Assembly (NCBI GenBank): GCA_025331435.1
Contig: JAIWNI010000132.1
Location: 1-64,000 of the forward strand
Length of the DNA: 64,000 nucleotides
Origin: Choanephora cucurbitarum
Taxonomy: Eukaryota; Mucoromycota; Mucoromycetes; Mucorales; Choanephoraceae
Direction of reading: 5' to 3'
Of this stretch, positions 11,012 through 22,204 are shown in pieces (position 1 is the first letter of the stretch; the number at the start of each line of letters is the position of its first letter). A program made the position numbers and the translations under genes. The notes below the pieces were generated by a model. That model was given only the letters and a program-made list of their open reading frames with translations. It ran no database searches and was not told where the DNA came from.

Positions 11012-12180
11012 TTATCTCTTTTTTTTTCCTTGATTTAATTTTCGACACTTGCTAATCTCTTTACATCCTGCTTTCAATTGCTGCTTCAACAGTGTCCGTA
11101 GCTTACGTTCGGCAGGCACAGCCTTTGCTTCTTGTTCTACTATCCTCTTATCTGTACGTTTACATAACTTTTTATCTAATTAAAATATACTTCTAGTTCT
11201 CTGTATTTTGCTGTTTTCATGTAGCTCGTGAATATTAACAAGAATTTTATTTGATAAATGTGCTGATTGTCCAAATAAGTATGCAAGTAAACAATACATT
11301 ATCTATGGTTTTAGCTTATAGTGATCTAAGGGTCGAGATAGCTTTATTGTTTCTTCTGAGGATTAAATGGTAACTTAGGACTTTGACCAAAATAACAGAT
11401 TCTGAACAAACTCTATTGAAACCCGACATGTTGGTAGAATGCAAAATCTTGTTGACTTGCTTTTTTTTTTTGGTATTTTTTTCAGTAACAAATGTTGGGT
11501 ACTGAGGTTAAGAGTAAGCATACAAAACCTGGATACTATATTGAAGTACAATGTCCCATAAGAAGAGTTAAAGTCTTTCGTCAGCCTTGCCCACCTCAAT
11601 TGAATGCGAGCATCTGAATAATGTCAAATAAGAGCAATGAAATGTTCAATTCTGGGCTTCTTGTGTAGTTATATTCGCTTTGGTTGCCAAACTTGGTAAC
11701 TGAATATAGCACATAGTTCTATCTGATTTTGTGTTCAACATAGAATAATCCTCTTAGCTTGATACTGAAGAACGTTTTCATACATGTCGATTTATTTGTA
11801 CATCAGATGACTTGTCTTTATGTTTCATATCAGCTTGAAAATTAGATAAGATCTAACTTGAAGAGAGTAAAACAATTGATGATAAGGGATCTGTCATTAA
11901 CACTAGTTTTTTTTTTATTCAGGAAAAACTTAGTTTTCAAGATAATTTCTGTCAGTTATAACTTGCAGTCATCCTAGCCAAAGTGTGGATTCTCAGCACA
12001 CATTTTTCTTTTGCCTCCCTTCAATAGTTTATTAGTTTCTTTAATGATGATTTTTGTCATGGGCTAACTTCTTTTCTTTCTTCTAGAGATGTAGCCAAGC
12101 TACGCTTGCTTATATTGCAATCACAGCATATATCATTACTTTTTTCTTTCGAACATTGGTTTTTATTCTTTTTTTTTCCG
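11012..12180. other. Intergenic, no gene recognised
   Basis: AT-rich. A minus-strand frame at 11375-11599 (74 residues) lacks any known motif and has no clear homologue elsewhere in the window. I see no RNA gene or transposon termini. Confidence 0.45.
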
Positions 12181-12790
12181 ACTAAATTTTAGCATTTCTG
12201 TATAGTCTATTCCTCCTAATTTGCTGTATGAGTCCTGCAAAGATAGCCTGAAGCAAGCTATCATTCTAGGTCATCACAAATTCATCCATTGTAACATCAG
12301 CAAGTAAATAATTATCGCATACTACATCCACAACCATTCAAAATGCTCTGATCGGATACTATGCCTCTAAATTCGACCAAGATATCTATCTAGTCATAAA
12401 CACTCATACCAACACACAAACACTATCGTTCTCAAAGAACCTTCTGTGTGCAAGTACAGATAAATCCTCTATCGACCATATTCAATCAGGCTACCCACAT
12501 GCTAGTCTTATCCAACCTGTTTGCATATGTTTCGTCTTTGCTTTTGTTTCTACACTTGCGTCTTTGTTCGCCTATTCTCTGTCCTTTTTCTTTCATATCC
12601 TCTGGCTCGTCTCTAAATGTCCATAGCATGTTCATTTTTCTGTCTATATCCAATACCGCATTCGTCGCCATAGCTTATCTCATACTTTCAATCTTTGCAT
12701 CATCAGTGTCCCTCACTTTGCCTCGCTATCAACTGCACTTTGTGTCTTTTCGTGTGATTCTCTTCAAGCCAATTCTGTAGGTTTAATTCT
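12180..12790 (-). repeat. Dispersed repeat copy C (diverged)
   Basis: Similarity to the other copies is weaker but recognisable: TGAGTCCTGCAAAGATAG near 12228 aligns with TGAGCTCTGTGAATATC near 15332, followed by related AAGCTATC segments. The minus strand at 12486-12671 is an open frame whose EDMKEKGQRIGEQ parallels EMKEHEK of copies A and B. Probably the same decayed gene family. Confidence 0.4.
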
Positions 12791-13572
12791 CTGCTTCTGC
12801 AATACTTGATACATTAGGATTAGTATGCCTATGGTGTCAAGTCTGAATAGAAGAAAAGAAAAAAGTCTCCCTAGTTCTCTTAATCTGGCTTTAGTCTACT
12901 AAAGATGGCTTGCCGAGTAGTTGACCAGAAGAAATAGACGAACAAAGGCAGTGATGGGTTGGCGGTATGGTTTGGATCAGAAGGTAGGCTGAAAATGCAA
13001 AAAAAAAACACAGAATTACTTGGGAAGAGCACGAACACGATCAGTTCTTTAGAGAGTAAACGCAAGGGGCGCTATATCGCCTTTCAACAGTGCTTTTGTC
13101 GCTTCTTTTGGCTTCAAGCTTAATCAAACCAATTCCATCTTTGTTGATCCTTGAAGGAACAAAAAAGAAATAATAATGAAATTGCGAATTAAATCAACAG
13201 CAGTTGATTGGTCCGATGACAAGTATGATGACTGAAAAAAGAAATCTCTCAGACAGCTAACCTTAAGCCTAAGCATAAATCCATAAGAAAAAAAGTAAAT
13301 TAGGCACTACTTTGCTATTGCCTTACTTTTTTCTTTGGCCTTAGTGGATGATCACACACAATTTACAAAAAAAAGCCTCCTCTCTTAATTCTTTTTTTTT
13401 TGGTAATCACACTCAATTTACATTCTTCTTTTCTTTCATTTTATTTACTATGAGCTACTTATCAAGGTTAGCCTTTTTCTTACGTGTTTTAGCATCAAGG
13501 TCTGACAATAACTTTTGGCTAGCCAGTTTCCTTTACCTTTTTTTTTTTAGAGAATCATTTTTGGTTCAATGA
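12790..13572. other. Intergenic, no gene recognised
   Basis: AT-rich sequence with T runs. Short open frames on both strands look compositional. Nothing supported up to the duplication that marks the transposon at 13581. Confidence 0.45.
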
Positions 13573-13580
13573 GAAAAATA
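13573..13580. other. Target-site duplication, left copy
   Basis: GAAAAATA, directly repeated at 14480-14487 on the other side of the 899-bp element. Confidence 0.9.
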
Positions 13581-14479
13581 GTGGAACACTACGTCCACTC
13601 CAATGTCCACTCCCTTCAGACACCCCTTTCCTTATTTGGGCTATGATTTGTCCACTCCCTTCGGGCACCCTACCTAATTTCCTCGCCATGATAGTAGTAA
13701 TCTTCCCCCCCCCCCATTTTCTGCTGTCCACTCCAACACTCCGTCCACTCTATTCTCGCTGTTGATGAAGATGTAAGTATATTGTTTATTCTAAAGTTAT
13801 GATTTCAGGCGATGTTTTGAGACTTTTTCTCTTTGGAAATTGACGCCATTTGTTCCAATAATTGTTGTACTCTTCTATTTTTCCATCAATCGTAAAGAAA
13901 TAATGATAAACAGAAGGAAGATTGCTTTGATTGACACCTAGGCTGATAGCATACCAGTGTAGATTATGACCGTTTTGAAAATGGATAGCAACGGGCTTTG
14001 ACTTGGATTTTGGTAAGTTGAGAGGAAGAAAAGTTAAGGGTGGGTTTATGCCAGGAACATGTTTAAAGTCTTTGTGCTTTCACTTTAGATTTAGGTTTTT
14101 TTTTCAATCAAATAACGACGAACACCCTCAGTGTAGTACCAAATCATCCAGTATAGACAAGATTATATATTAGACTCTGTAGTAAATAAGTGTGTTAGAG
14201 GCATTTCTTTTAGGGCTAATGAGGCAGATGAATAGTTTTGCAACTATCATACGTTTTTTTCATTAACGTTTATAGAAGCCGTTTGTTGCGCAACTTATTT
14301 GGAATTCTACAGAGTGGACGGAGTGTTGGAGTGGACAGCAGAAAATGGGGGGGGGAAGATTACTACTATCATGGCGAGGAAATTAGGTAGGGTGCCCGAA
14401 GGGAGTGGACAAATCATAGCCCAAATAAGGAAAGGGGTGTCTGAAGGGAGTGGACATTGGAGTGGACGTAGTGTTCTAC
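13581..14479. mobile_element. DNA transposon/MITE with ~170-bp inverted repeats and 8-bp duplication
   Basis: The first ~170 bp (13581-13751) and last ~170 bp (about 14312-14479) are almost perfect inverted repeats, starting GTRGAACACTACGTCCACTC. Both arms contain several GTCCACTCC motifs. An identical 8-bp duplication, GAAAAATA, flanks the element. An 8-bp duplication fits hAT, KDZ-type, P or Merlin families; the long arms with internal repeated motifs do not resemble short hAT ends. The internal 560 bp has no complete transposase but includes a ~98-codon minus-strand open stretch (13789-14085). The element is non-autonomous and probably recent. Confidence 0.9.
13789..14085 (-). pseudogene. 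Unidentified coding fragment inside the 899-bp element
   Basis: Reading from about 14085 down to a stop at 13789, the minus strand is open for ~98 codons without a Met at the start, in the non-repeat centre of the transposon. The composition is protein-like and aromatic-rich: NGHNLHWYAISLG, VYHYFFTIDGKIEEY, NNYWNKWRQFPKR. In another frame just upstream, WMIWYYTEGVRRYLIEKK looks like more of the same protein, separated by a short shift. I do not recognise the family. It is either a relic of the element's own protein or a captured host exon. Confidence 0.45.
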
Positions 14480-14487
14480 GAAAAATA
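14480..14487. other. Target-site duplication, right copy
   Basis: GAAAAATA, identical to 13573-13580. Confidence 0.9.
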
Positions 14488-15060
14488 TATATTCGTGTAA
14501 CCCAAGAAAATCTTGTTTTGAGAAACAATCCAGCCACAAGAGGCAACCAGTTTGATTTCACTTCTTTCACTATAAGAGAAAAGTCAGAATTGAGCTGGAG
14601 GTAGTGACTAACGTTACAATGGTAACATACAGGCGGTGAAAATGGATCTCGAAAAGCTAAAAAAAAAAAAGAAATGAATGAAAAAACCATGCTTACCTGC
14701 TCTGAATAATGACACACCAAAATTCTGTATTATTCTCGAAAAAAAAAAAGCAGAACAATCAAGCAAAAAGATACAAGAGGAAAAGAGTTGTTACATTATA
14801 TTACAAGCATATTAATAAAGTACCTTAGAAGCACGTCGCTCTATAAGCCAATTGCTGATAAAGAGTATAGGGATAGGAAGCGAAATGATCTTGAAGAAAG
14901 CTTGCTTGTCACTTAATTCTCTATTTTGCTTGTATCACTCAACCCACTATGCAATCTGCCAGAAGGATCACTCTTCTCATCCAGAATAATTGGCGTATAT
15001 ATGCTCAAATAAATGCTATGTGATAGAACAAAAGAACTGGGTTAGATCTTTATTTTTTGT
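14488..15060. other. Intergenic, no gene recognised
   Basis: AT-rich sequence with poly(A) runs. The minus-strand open frame spanning 14307-14720 is mostly the transposon's right arm and is not a gene. Confidence 0.45.
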
Positions 15061-16000
15061 TTTGTTGTCAACTTGAGTAGCTCTGTCGTTGGTGCAGTAT
15101 GCTTCTGAGTCTTTTGTCTACAGTTCATTGTCTGTCTCTTTTTCTCTCTCATCAATCTGTATGTTTCCTTTTCCATTCTCCCTCTCAATTGCAATTCATA
15201 TCAAGAACTTTTACAGTCGCGAACACACATAGATACATATACACGTATAGACTTTTTCTCTTTCTTTATTTCCTTTTCTTTCAACCTCATCTCTATGCCA
15301 CTGTCTACCTTGTTCTCTCCTGACTTACTGTGTGAGCTCTGTGAATATCATCTGGATCAAGCTATCTTCATATTCCACCCAAGATCCACTCTGTATAACA
15401 ACAAGTAAGCAAGCAAGCAAGCAAATTCGTCATTCACATATCGCATATGCAATTGAGCCAGAATACTCGCGTGAGTACTGCTTCCTTCATGTCAGGTAGG
15501 TATACACGCTTTACATATTCACTATCCAATTCTTGTCATCCTATACCTCTCGGCAGAAAAAAAAAGAAACCGTGTATATATACACATACTTTCTCTTTCT
15601 GTCTTTGAGCACAAGTGTTGATAGCTACGTAACGGCTATAATCAAACCAACCTGTCCATATACTACTCTATGCCAGATCCATCCCACTTCCATATGCACG
15701 TATACATCTTGTGCTGCTTCTTTGTTTATCTCTTTAGCTGCCTTTCTTGTTCTGTGATTACTCATGCCTGACATGTCTAATCAATGTCCAACTTGTTGTG
15801 ATGCCCCGTCTCACTCAGTCGACCTCCACATCTTCAGTATTGTCTAGTTGTCTCAGTTCCAACTTTTTGTTATCTGATATTATCATTTTCATTGTTTTCT
15901 TCCAAGTATGCCCAAAGCACACAGTATCTTGTCCGGTATGTTATTCTGATCATCACCTTCGAGTCTAAAAAGTACACATATCTTAGTCATAATCTTGTTT
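15060..16000 (-). repeat. Dispersed repeat copy D with minus-strand coding remnant
   Basis: Contains the segment 15235-15493, which is ~95% identical to 22205-22451. On the minus strand near 15600-15760 a protein-like stretch reads RKAAKEINKEAAQD followed by VGWIWHRVVYGQ before a stop. Same orientation as the other copies. A short (AAGC)n run lies at about 15405-15421. Confidence 0.5.
15235..15493 (+). repeat. Direct repeat, copy 1 (partner 22205-22451)
   Basis: A 259-bp segment matched by 247 bp at 22205-22451 in the same orientation with only a few substitutions and small deletions. It begins ACATATACACGTATAGACTT and ends GCTTCCTTCATGTC in both places. It is the best-preserved part of the dispersed repeat family. 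Confidence 0.9.
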
Positions 16001-16198
16001 CTTTTGTTCATAATCTACCTTGATCCAAATCTAGACGAGAAAAAAAAACAAAGAGCAAAAGCAAATGAAAACACCACTCGGCCTCCAGCTTTATTTTGTT
16101 GTGCTCAAAGTTGTTTTTTCTTTCAAGCAAGATGACGCGACTTTTGACTTTCTTCTCGGTGCCTGCATTCTCTACAAACGCATAACGCGCCAACCAAG
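16000..16198 (-). pseudogene. Coding remnant next to the ~800-bp inverted block, copy 1
   Basis: On the minus strand just after the block the frame reads ARYAFVENAGTEKKVKSR, then ERKNNFEHNKIKLEAEWC; further left (about 15900-15990) a related segment gives YVYFLDSKVMIRITYRTR. The matching plus-strand sequence at 49688-49990 reads ARYAFVENASTEKKVKSR and then diverges (VCFSDLKAPIKWTYK). The first ~60 bp are nearly identical between copies and the rest only about two-thirds identical. Protein family not recognised. Confidence 0.45.
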
Positions 16199-16997
16199 TG
16201 TTATTGAATAATCTTGCTTTCCCTCATTCCCATCAGACTTTTGTTTTGTCGTTGGCCACGTCTCTAGTAAGTCTACTTGTAGCAAAGTAGTGATTCCAGG
16301 TTATCAAGTGTTGACGGCTTTTACAAAATTGATTATGCAGAATCGAAAAAAACGCGTCAAAGAAAGAAGGAACAACAAAAAAAATAAATTAAAACGCATA
16401 TCACAACAAAAAGCTTAAAAATCATAAATTTTATTTTTTAGGCTTAAATTGACATTTATTGATTTTGGCTTGTTATTTTACTGAGGAGCACCTCATAGGG
16501 TGCCATCCTCTACCCCTTCCCCCAAGAAAACGCGCAATGCGAAAAAAGAAGTACAATCCCGTTCATTTTTTGGTATGAGAAAAAAAGAAAAAAAAAAGCT
16601 GAAAGCAAAGGGGAGAAATGAGGCCTTTTTATAGCTTTTTTTTACATCTAGAAATTTATTGAAGACAGTCCCATCTCTATCGCGTCATTTCTTGCTCAAT
16701 CTCAGATGGCATGTGAAAGAAAGATGCAAAAGAGCAAAAAGGAGAGCAAACAAGAATAGAGAAATGAAGTAAAGTCTTTACTTTTATTTTACTTTTTTTT
16801 TCTTTGCTTCTCTCTTCTGCTCAATTTCATAGTCATCACTTTCTATACAAACTCCTTTTGAAAACGCGTTGATCACAAACGACACTTGTCCAACCATAAC
16901 ACATTTGTTAATGCGCGTCTTTCCTTCACTTCTTTTCTTTTTTTGTTCAACAAGCCATATTTACCTGATCAAATGATTACAATAACGTCTGTTTACA
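16199..16997 (-). repeat. ~800-bp near-identical inverted block, copy 1 (LTR-like)
   Basis: Reverse complement of 48890-49687 with roughly 99% identity by eye over 799 bp: the only differences seen are a few substitutions and homopolymer length changes. In its own orientation (minus strand) it begins TGTAAACAG and ends AATAACA, contains TATAAAAAGG (plus-strand 16625-16633), an AATAAA and a GC-rich hairpin. TG...CA termini, a promoter and polyadenylation signal resemble a solo LTR. Diverged homologous coding remnants flank it in both locations. Confidence 0.85.
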
Positions 16998-17710
16998 GCA
17001 AAGAGCAGATAACCAAGCTCTTATATTCACAAGTATCGAAGGAGAGATCTTGAAAAGTTTCACTGTAAACAGTCTGCTCTTAGAGACAAATACCTGGGTA
17101 AGTTTATCCTGTGACTCGGGTATTCCGCCTGACATTCATTGACAATAGCGAGTCTTTTGTCACTATATTCGGCTTATTGAAGGAGTATGTATAGACCAAG
17201 CACAAATTTGAGCAGTTTGTAAAAAAAAGCAGTAGCTTGGATGTTACAAATTTCGTTCCTTGACAGGTAAACTCCTCTTCAATAGTGAGCTCCGCTTTTT
17301 GTTTGATTTAGGCTCAGATTCAGAGAAAAAATGAGTGCCTCTATAGCCAAGATTATTGAGACCATAGACCGACTGATAAAAGCCCATCTCGAAACCTGTC
17401 AGAACAACTTGATGCCAGTATTCTTATATAGCTTCAGAGATAAAGGAGACTGGAAATTGGGTGCGAGTTGATGTAGAAATATGATAGGACTTTGTAAATG
17501 ATTGTGGCTATATTGACCACCATACTATTTCATGATTGCTACACATCTCACAGCTTGATAAGATAGCCTTTCGACTGAGTACTTTTGGCTTCTTATAGAC
17601 ACAAATAAACTGACTCTATGTATCAGGCATGCTTCATTGATGCGCTGATACTTCGCAGGATGCCCCTTGATATCAGGCATATTGTACATGTCAGACACAA
17701 AATACAATAA
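16998..17710 (-). pseudogene. Coding remnants upstream of the inverted block, copy 1
   Basis: The minus strand near 17240-17310 reads QKAELTIEEEFTCQGTKF, matching KKAESFIEKEFVCQKTEF on the plus strand at about 48800-48850. A longer minus-strand open frame lies at 17525-17707. About 250 bp between this remnant and the block in copy 1 has no counterpart in copy 2. The family is unknown. Confidence 0.4.
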
Positions 17711-19161
17711 ACAAGAAGATAAAAAAAACTTAACCAGGGTCTATAGACAATACTCACTTTATTTAACAGTGTTTATATTCTTGAGAAAACTACTCTTGCG
17801 TTGAGTGTACTTTTAAATTGGGTGCTAATTTAGCTTTTGGAGCGATTTTACCTGAATTAATCGCTACTCTTATATTAAGCATGCCCCCTAAATCAAACAG
17901 TCTTAGATTGGGCGACTATTGTATAACTCTAAAGAAAGTTAAAAGAAAAACTGGAACGCTGTGTCATAACTTATGCGTGTGTGCGTGCCTGGTTGGTATG
18001 TATGGAGTCACAGCTATGTACCAAGCGCACCTAGTGCCTGAACAGAGCTATGGAACATATTGCATACCATAATGTTGAAATGGAAATGGTGATTCAAGTT
18101 ACTCGAACTTATACATGCGAATAGAACTAAACATCTTTTGCATGTGTATAAGCATGACTTTGACAAAACAATTGGTTCTATCCAAAACAATGTTATTCCA
18201 GATACTAAGAGGCATGTCCTCATGATTTCTTTTGATCCAAAGGTGCTTTCATTCTTTATGAAGTAAGCCTTATATCTTTAGCCGAGTGTTGCTAATTGGT
18301 TTAACACTTGGCCATTCAGAGAAGATAAACACAACTCCCTTAAGTGCCACGAGCCATCTTTTAACTATCAGACTCTTTTGACATATGTGCGTGAGTGCAT
18401 TGCATTCCATAAAATGAACAATCTGAGTACTTTGATAAAAATGAAAGACTTTCTATCATCACAGCTGGCATGTCAAACCCTGCAAAGTAGCTCTCCCCAA
18501 TGATGAAAGATGGCTGAGCACATGATAGTTCACTATACTCTTACCTACTTGAGGTTTTTTGCTAGTTTCCAAACTAACTGATCAAAGAAAAAGATCTGCT
18601 GTTACTAGTTGACTATCTGCATTTCATACTCGTTGATATAATTCAGTCTTTTTTTAACCGTTTTCTTCATTGGCATGCCGTTTGTTAGCTACGATTTTGT
18701 TTTCAAGGTTTGTTTCATAATGCGTATGTGAAGTAGTTTGGGTAGATAGATTGGTGAGCAACTCATGTCAAAAGTCGTTCAAAACGGCCATTATGATCTT
18801 ACTTTACAGTTCTCTTTGAGATCATACAGTTTCAGTTTATGTTGCGTTTGATGGTCTAGAGTCTTTTTTTATTGGATGGCTCAACAGATCCTTCTGAATT
18901 TGAACTGTGGCAAATTCTTCTTACAGCCTCATCAAAGAGTTGAATATCCTGAGCTAATTGAGCGTCTTTGTCATCTGATCTCTTGTGTTCAGTAGCTCTA
19001 GTTTTCTTTTTCAAAAATCATAAGAGACAGGTCGACATCCTGTTATGATGTTTCTTAGAAACAACAAAAGGAATGTGCACAATTTGATGTAAACAGCGAG
19101 CCTTCAGAGGTTTGATATTTATTAAGGAAAAATGAGAAAGACGCTCACACCTTATTTTCAT
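17711..19161. other. Gene-free stretch downstream of an F-box gene
   Basis: No intact gene. It may hold decayed 3' sequence of the shortened F-box gene at 19162, but I could not trace a convincing frame. TGTAAACAG occurs near 19090. Confidence 0.35.
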
Positions 19162-19995
19162 TCACTTCAGCCGTTCTTGCTGCAGCTTTAGTTTCTTCAG
19201 AAACAAATCGTCAGGCGTTATGTTGACCGCTTCAAACTGAGTAAGCCGACGACAACTGGACAAAAACCAGTCATAAAACTCTGTTGGATATGGTTTTAGG
19301 TTGTCTGAAAAACCTGACTTATCCTCAAGCTTCAGGAATTCAAGGTTGGGACAACATATACCGACATAACGCAGCCAGAGTCGGTGATGATCTAAGCTGT
19401 AAGCTCGAAGCACTAATGTCTGGAGCCTGTTATGCAGCTGAAGAGACTTGAACTGTTCTTCTGTTGGCTTAATTATCATGAAGCTCTCGATATACAGGTT
19501 TTTTAGATACGGACAAAGCTTATGGATATCAGTGAGCAGATCAATTGACAGCTCTTCGTAATACAAGTCGATGATATAAAGGCCTTCTAAACACGGCATT
19601 TTAGCAAGAATATCCAACACAGACTGTTGTGAATAGCCTACTGTGATCGTCAATGAGATGAGGTGCGAAAAAGGCCAAGCGAATTGAATATCCTTGTCAA
19701 ACATGTCTAGCACAAAACTAAAGTGTGCCAAGTAAGGGAACAATACTGAAAACCTCCCTATCTGATCTGCTTTTACGTGAGCACGGCTCGCATCAATGCT
19801 TCGAACGTGTTTGTGGTGTGCATTTCTTTTTAGGAATAGTTTGAATTTATCGGGATTTTGAATTGTGATGTTTTGGTATAAGAGTAGAATAAACTTGGAA
19901 TAATAGGCATGTCCTACACGCACTAGCTGATTGTATTCTTTACTTGAGAGGTATGGAATGATTAGGTTTACTATTTCAGTTGGAAGCGAGAGCAT
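19162..19995 (-). CDS. F-box/LRR-like protein, C-terminally short
   Basis: I start the protein at Met 19995 (277 residues) because the F-box-like segment begins at once: MLSLPTEIVNLIIPYLSSKE. An upstream in-frame Met at 20097 would add a hydrophobic 34-residue leader that the paralogue also lacks when started equivalently. The rest is a series of irregular leucine-rich repeats (CPYLKNLYIES, CPNLEFLKLED). F-box proteins join Skp1-Cul1 ubiquitin ligases through the F-box and bind substrate through LRRs. Compared with the paralogue at 50392-52014 (540 residues) this one stops at the equivalent of TPDDLFLKKLKLQQERLK, about half length. It could be a functional short form or an early pseudogene. 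Confidence 0.6.
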   Translation of the reverse strand: MLSLPTEIVNLIIPYLSSKEYNQLVRVGHAYYSKFILLLYQNITIQNPDKFKLFLKRNAHHKHVRSIDASRAHVKADQIGRFSVLFPYLAHFSFVLDMFDKDIQFAWPFSHLISLTITVGYSQQSVLDILAKMPCLEGLYIIDLYYEELSIDLLTDIHKLCPYLKNLYIESFMIIKPTEEQFKSLQLHNRLQTLVLRAYSLDHHRLWLRYVGICCPNLEFLKLEDKSGFSDNLKPYPTEFYDWFLSSCRRLTQFEAVNITPDDLFLKKLKLQQERLK

Positions 19996-20097
19996 GGGTA
20001 CAAAACAAAGTGCAATGAATAGAGATAGAAGGAGAGAGAAACAGTCTGGATAAATTAGATATGGTCTTAAATAGCCATCCGTCAACTTTGTTTTCAT

Positions 20098-20600
20098 CTT
20101 CCAGACAGCCTATGAAAGGGAAAGATCTCCTTGATGCATGATCCAAGCTTCACTTGCTTGTACCACCTAAATCTTGATGATCAATAGCTTTTTTCTCTCT
20201 CTTCATGGCTTCCTTGATCTCTGCATCATCCATCATAAGAGTTGTCTGTATCACAGGTGTTTTTGTTAAAACCTACAACACAGTCTGGTTTTACTGTAGT
20301 CTTTGTTCTGTGGTCAATGCAATTGGTAACAAAGCGAAAACAAACAAACATGCATACGATCTCTAAGCCATTGCTATGGTACACAAAGAGATGTAAGCTG
20401 ATGAATCAGGAGTATGCTACAATCATGCATACTGCACCTTTTTTTTTTTCCTTATCTTGACAGTTACATTCATGATGCAAATTCAGACACAAAAAACGTA
20501 CACCTTGTCTTCTATTGCTTTAGACCAAAATGAATAGCATTATGTATGTGAATGTGACAACAAGTTCCATGCGATAGCTCTGTTGATGTAGATGACAATG
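20098..20600. other. Upstream region of the F-box gene, no other gene seen
   Basis: AT-rich. A plus-strand frame at 20242-20460 has no protein-like features. Probably promoter for the minus-strand F-box gene. Confidence 0.4.
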
Positions 20601-20607
20601 ATAGAAA

Positions 20608-22056
20608 TCAGGACAGAAATAATTCTGAATACAAGCAAGCCTTTGGAATGATTGTCAACATGATTAGCAAGACATACAAACTCATGGTAGGGAATGCAGA
20701 GGTAGTCGCTGATACTCTGAAAAAAAGGTAGTAGGGCTTCTTCTTTTTTTTTGAAACTGATGAAACAATCAGACGAGGTGACGATCTATTTGACACTTGC
20801 AATAGAGCATCATCCGAAGGCAAACAGGCTTTCAGAGAACAAGATTCACATTTAGCAGTGTATTTGGCAACCCTACAATGAATGCAAAGACGATTGCGCC
20901 TCAAAAGAAAACAAAGCTCAGTATAAAAAGTGTGTTCTTTCTGTAGCGGTGATCATCTTGCCAAGACGAACGAGAGAGAAAGAGAGAAAAAGGGCAGGAG
21001 CAGAAGAAGTGTTCCATCTTTTCAATCTTGTCCACTTTACAATGATTTAGCTGATCAGTTAAGCTCTTGTCTTCAGTAGCCTAAATGTCCATTCTCAAGA
21101 TGAGCCATGTTGCCGATCAAAGTTGTCTCAAAAGGATCTGGTGGGAAACAGAACACACATGGTTCTTTACAGAATGCTGCCTATCATCTGTGATGTTTGT
21201 TGTCTAGAGCTTGTTTGTTGGCTCCTGCTCTTTAGATAAGCCATGTTTCTTGAAGAGCTCAATAACAGTATTCTTGAAGGCGTCATGAAAGAAGACAATC
21301 AATAGATTCAATGTATTTTCCTCTGTGGTGTAAATCTGAACCATGAAAGCGATATAAACAAGCACTGAGCAATTCATCCAATTGCACCTTAACATCAAGA
21401 AACGTATAAGTTTTCCTTCATCCATATTCGTACGGGAAGCATGTTCAAAGCGATCACTCATATTGCCACAGACATCAATTGACAAAACTTTGCTTCGTAA
21501 CATATTCAAGACAAAAAACCTTGGGATAAAATCAAGCAACAAAGCAAGTGGTCTCAAAGCACAAGCCAAGGTGATTTTCATCATTGCTAACATGCCAATG
21601 CCTTTGTCCTTTATAGACACGCTCAAGCTGACCAAATCGGTCAGAGAAATTTTTTTTTCTCCACAAATACAGCGAGATCCAAAGAAAACGTTGAAAAGGT
21701 CAGTGCGGAGATCTTGTAAGAGACTGACATGTATTTTGTGATAGATAATTCAAGATAAGATTGATATCAAACAACATATGTATCACGAGCTTTGGACACA
21801 CTATGAAATCGCATGATTTCAATTTCCTCGTTTGGGATATTGACCACAAATTCATCTCATTTATTTTTTTTCTAGACAATGCAAGCATTTGTTCGGTCCA
21901 AGTTGCAGCACAAAAAAAAAAATTGCTGAACATCTCTTCTTCATCAGATAAGTTGTTGGCATTGTTGTTTTGCATGAGGTGTCTCATCTTAACACCTGTG
22001 TTTGTTATTCTTGGCGGATGTCGCAATAGAAAAAAAAAAGAAACGTTGTTTGACAA
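20608..22056 (-). pseudogene. Decayed minus-strand locus of unknown family
   Basis: Three minus-strand stretches look coding. At 21700-22056 is a 118-codon frame (AATWTEQMLALSRKKINEMN). At 21204 to about 21700 is a frame with DLRTDLFNVFFGSRCICGEK and CALRPLALLLDFIPRFF. At 20608-20904 is RLCIHCRVAKYTAKCESC, with a cysteine pattern that might be a metal site. The first and second can be joined only by a frameshift near 21700 or an unseen intron. No family recognised. It may be a degenerate host gene or a transposon-encoded protein. Confidence 0.35.
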
Positions 22057-22204
22057 TCACAAGGCTATGATGAGTTTATTTGGTGTTGGAAGGTAAAAGA
22101 TGTATTCGCTTTTTCCAGTTTGGTCAGAATGATAAAGACGTGTGAGAGGTGATTTCATACGTTTATAAGTAACAGCTTTGATGAAAAGTATCGATCTTGT
22201 CGAA

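Noticed and set aside
14299..14720. Open frames on both strands over the right arm of the long-TIR element
   Set aside because: They consist mostly of inverted-repeat DNA and also appear, reversed, at the left arm. No independent coding evidence.
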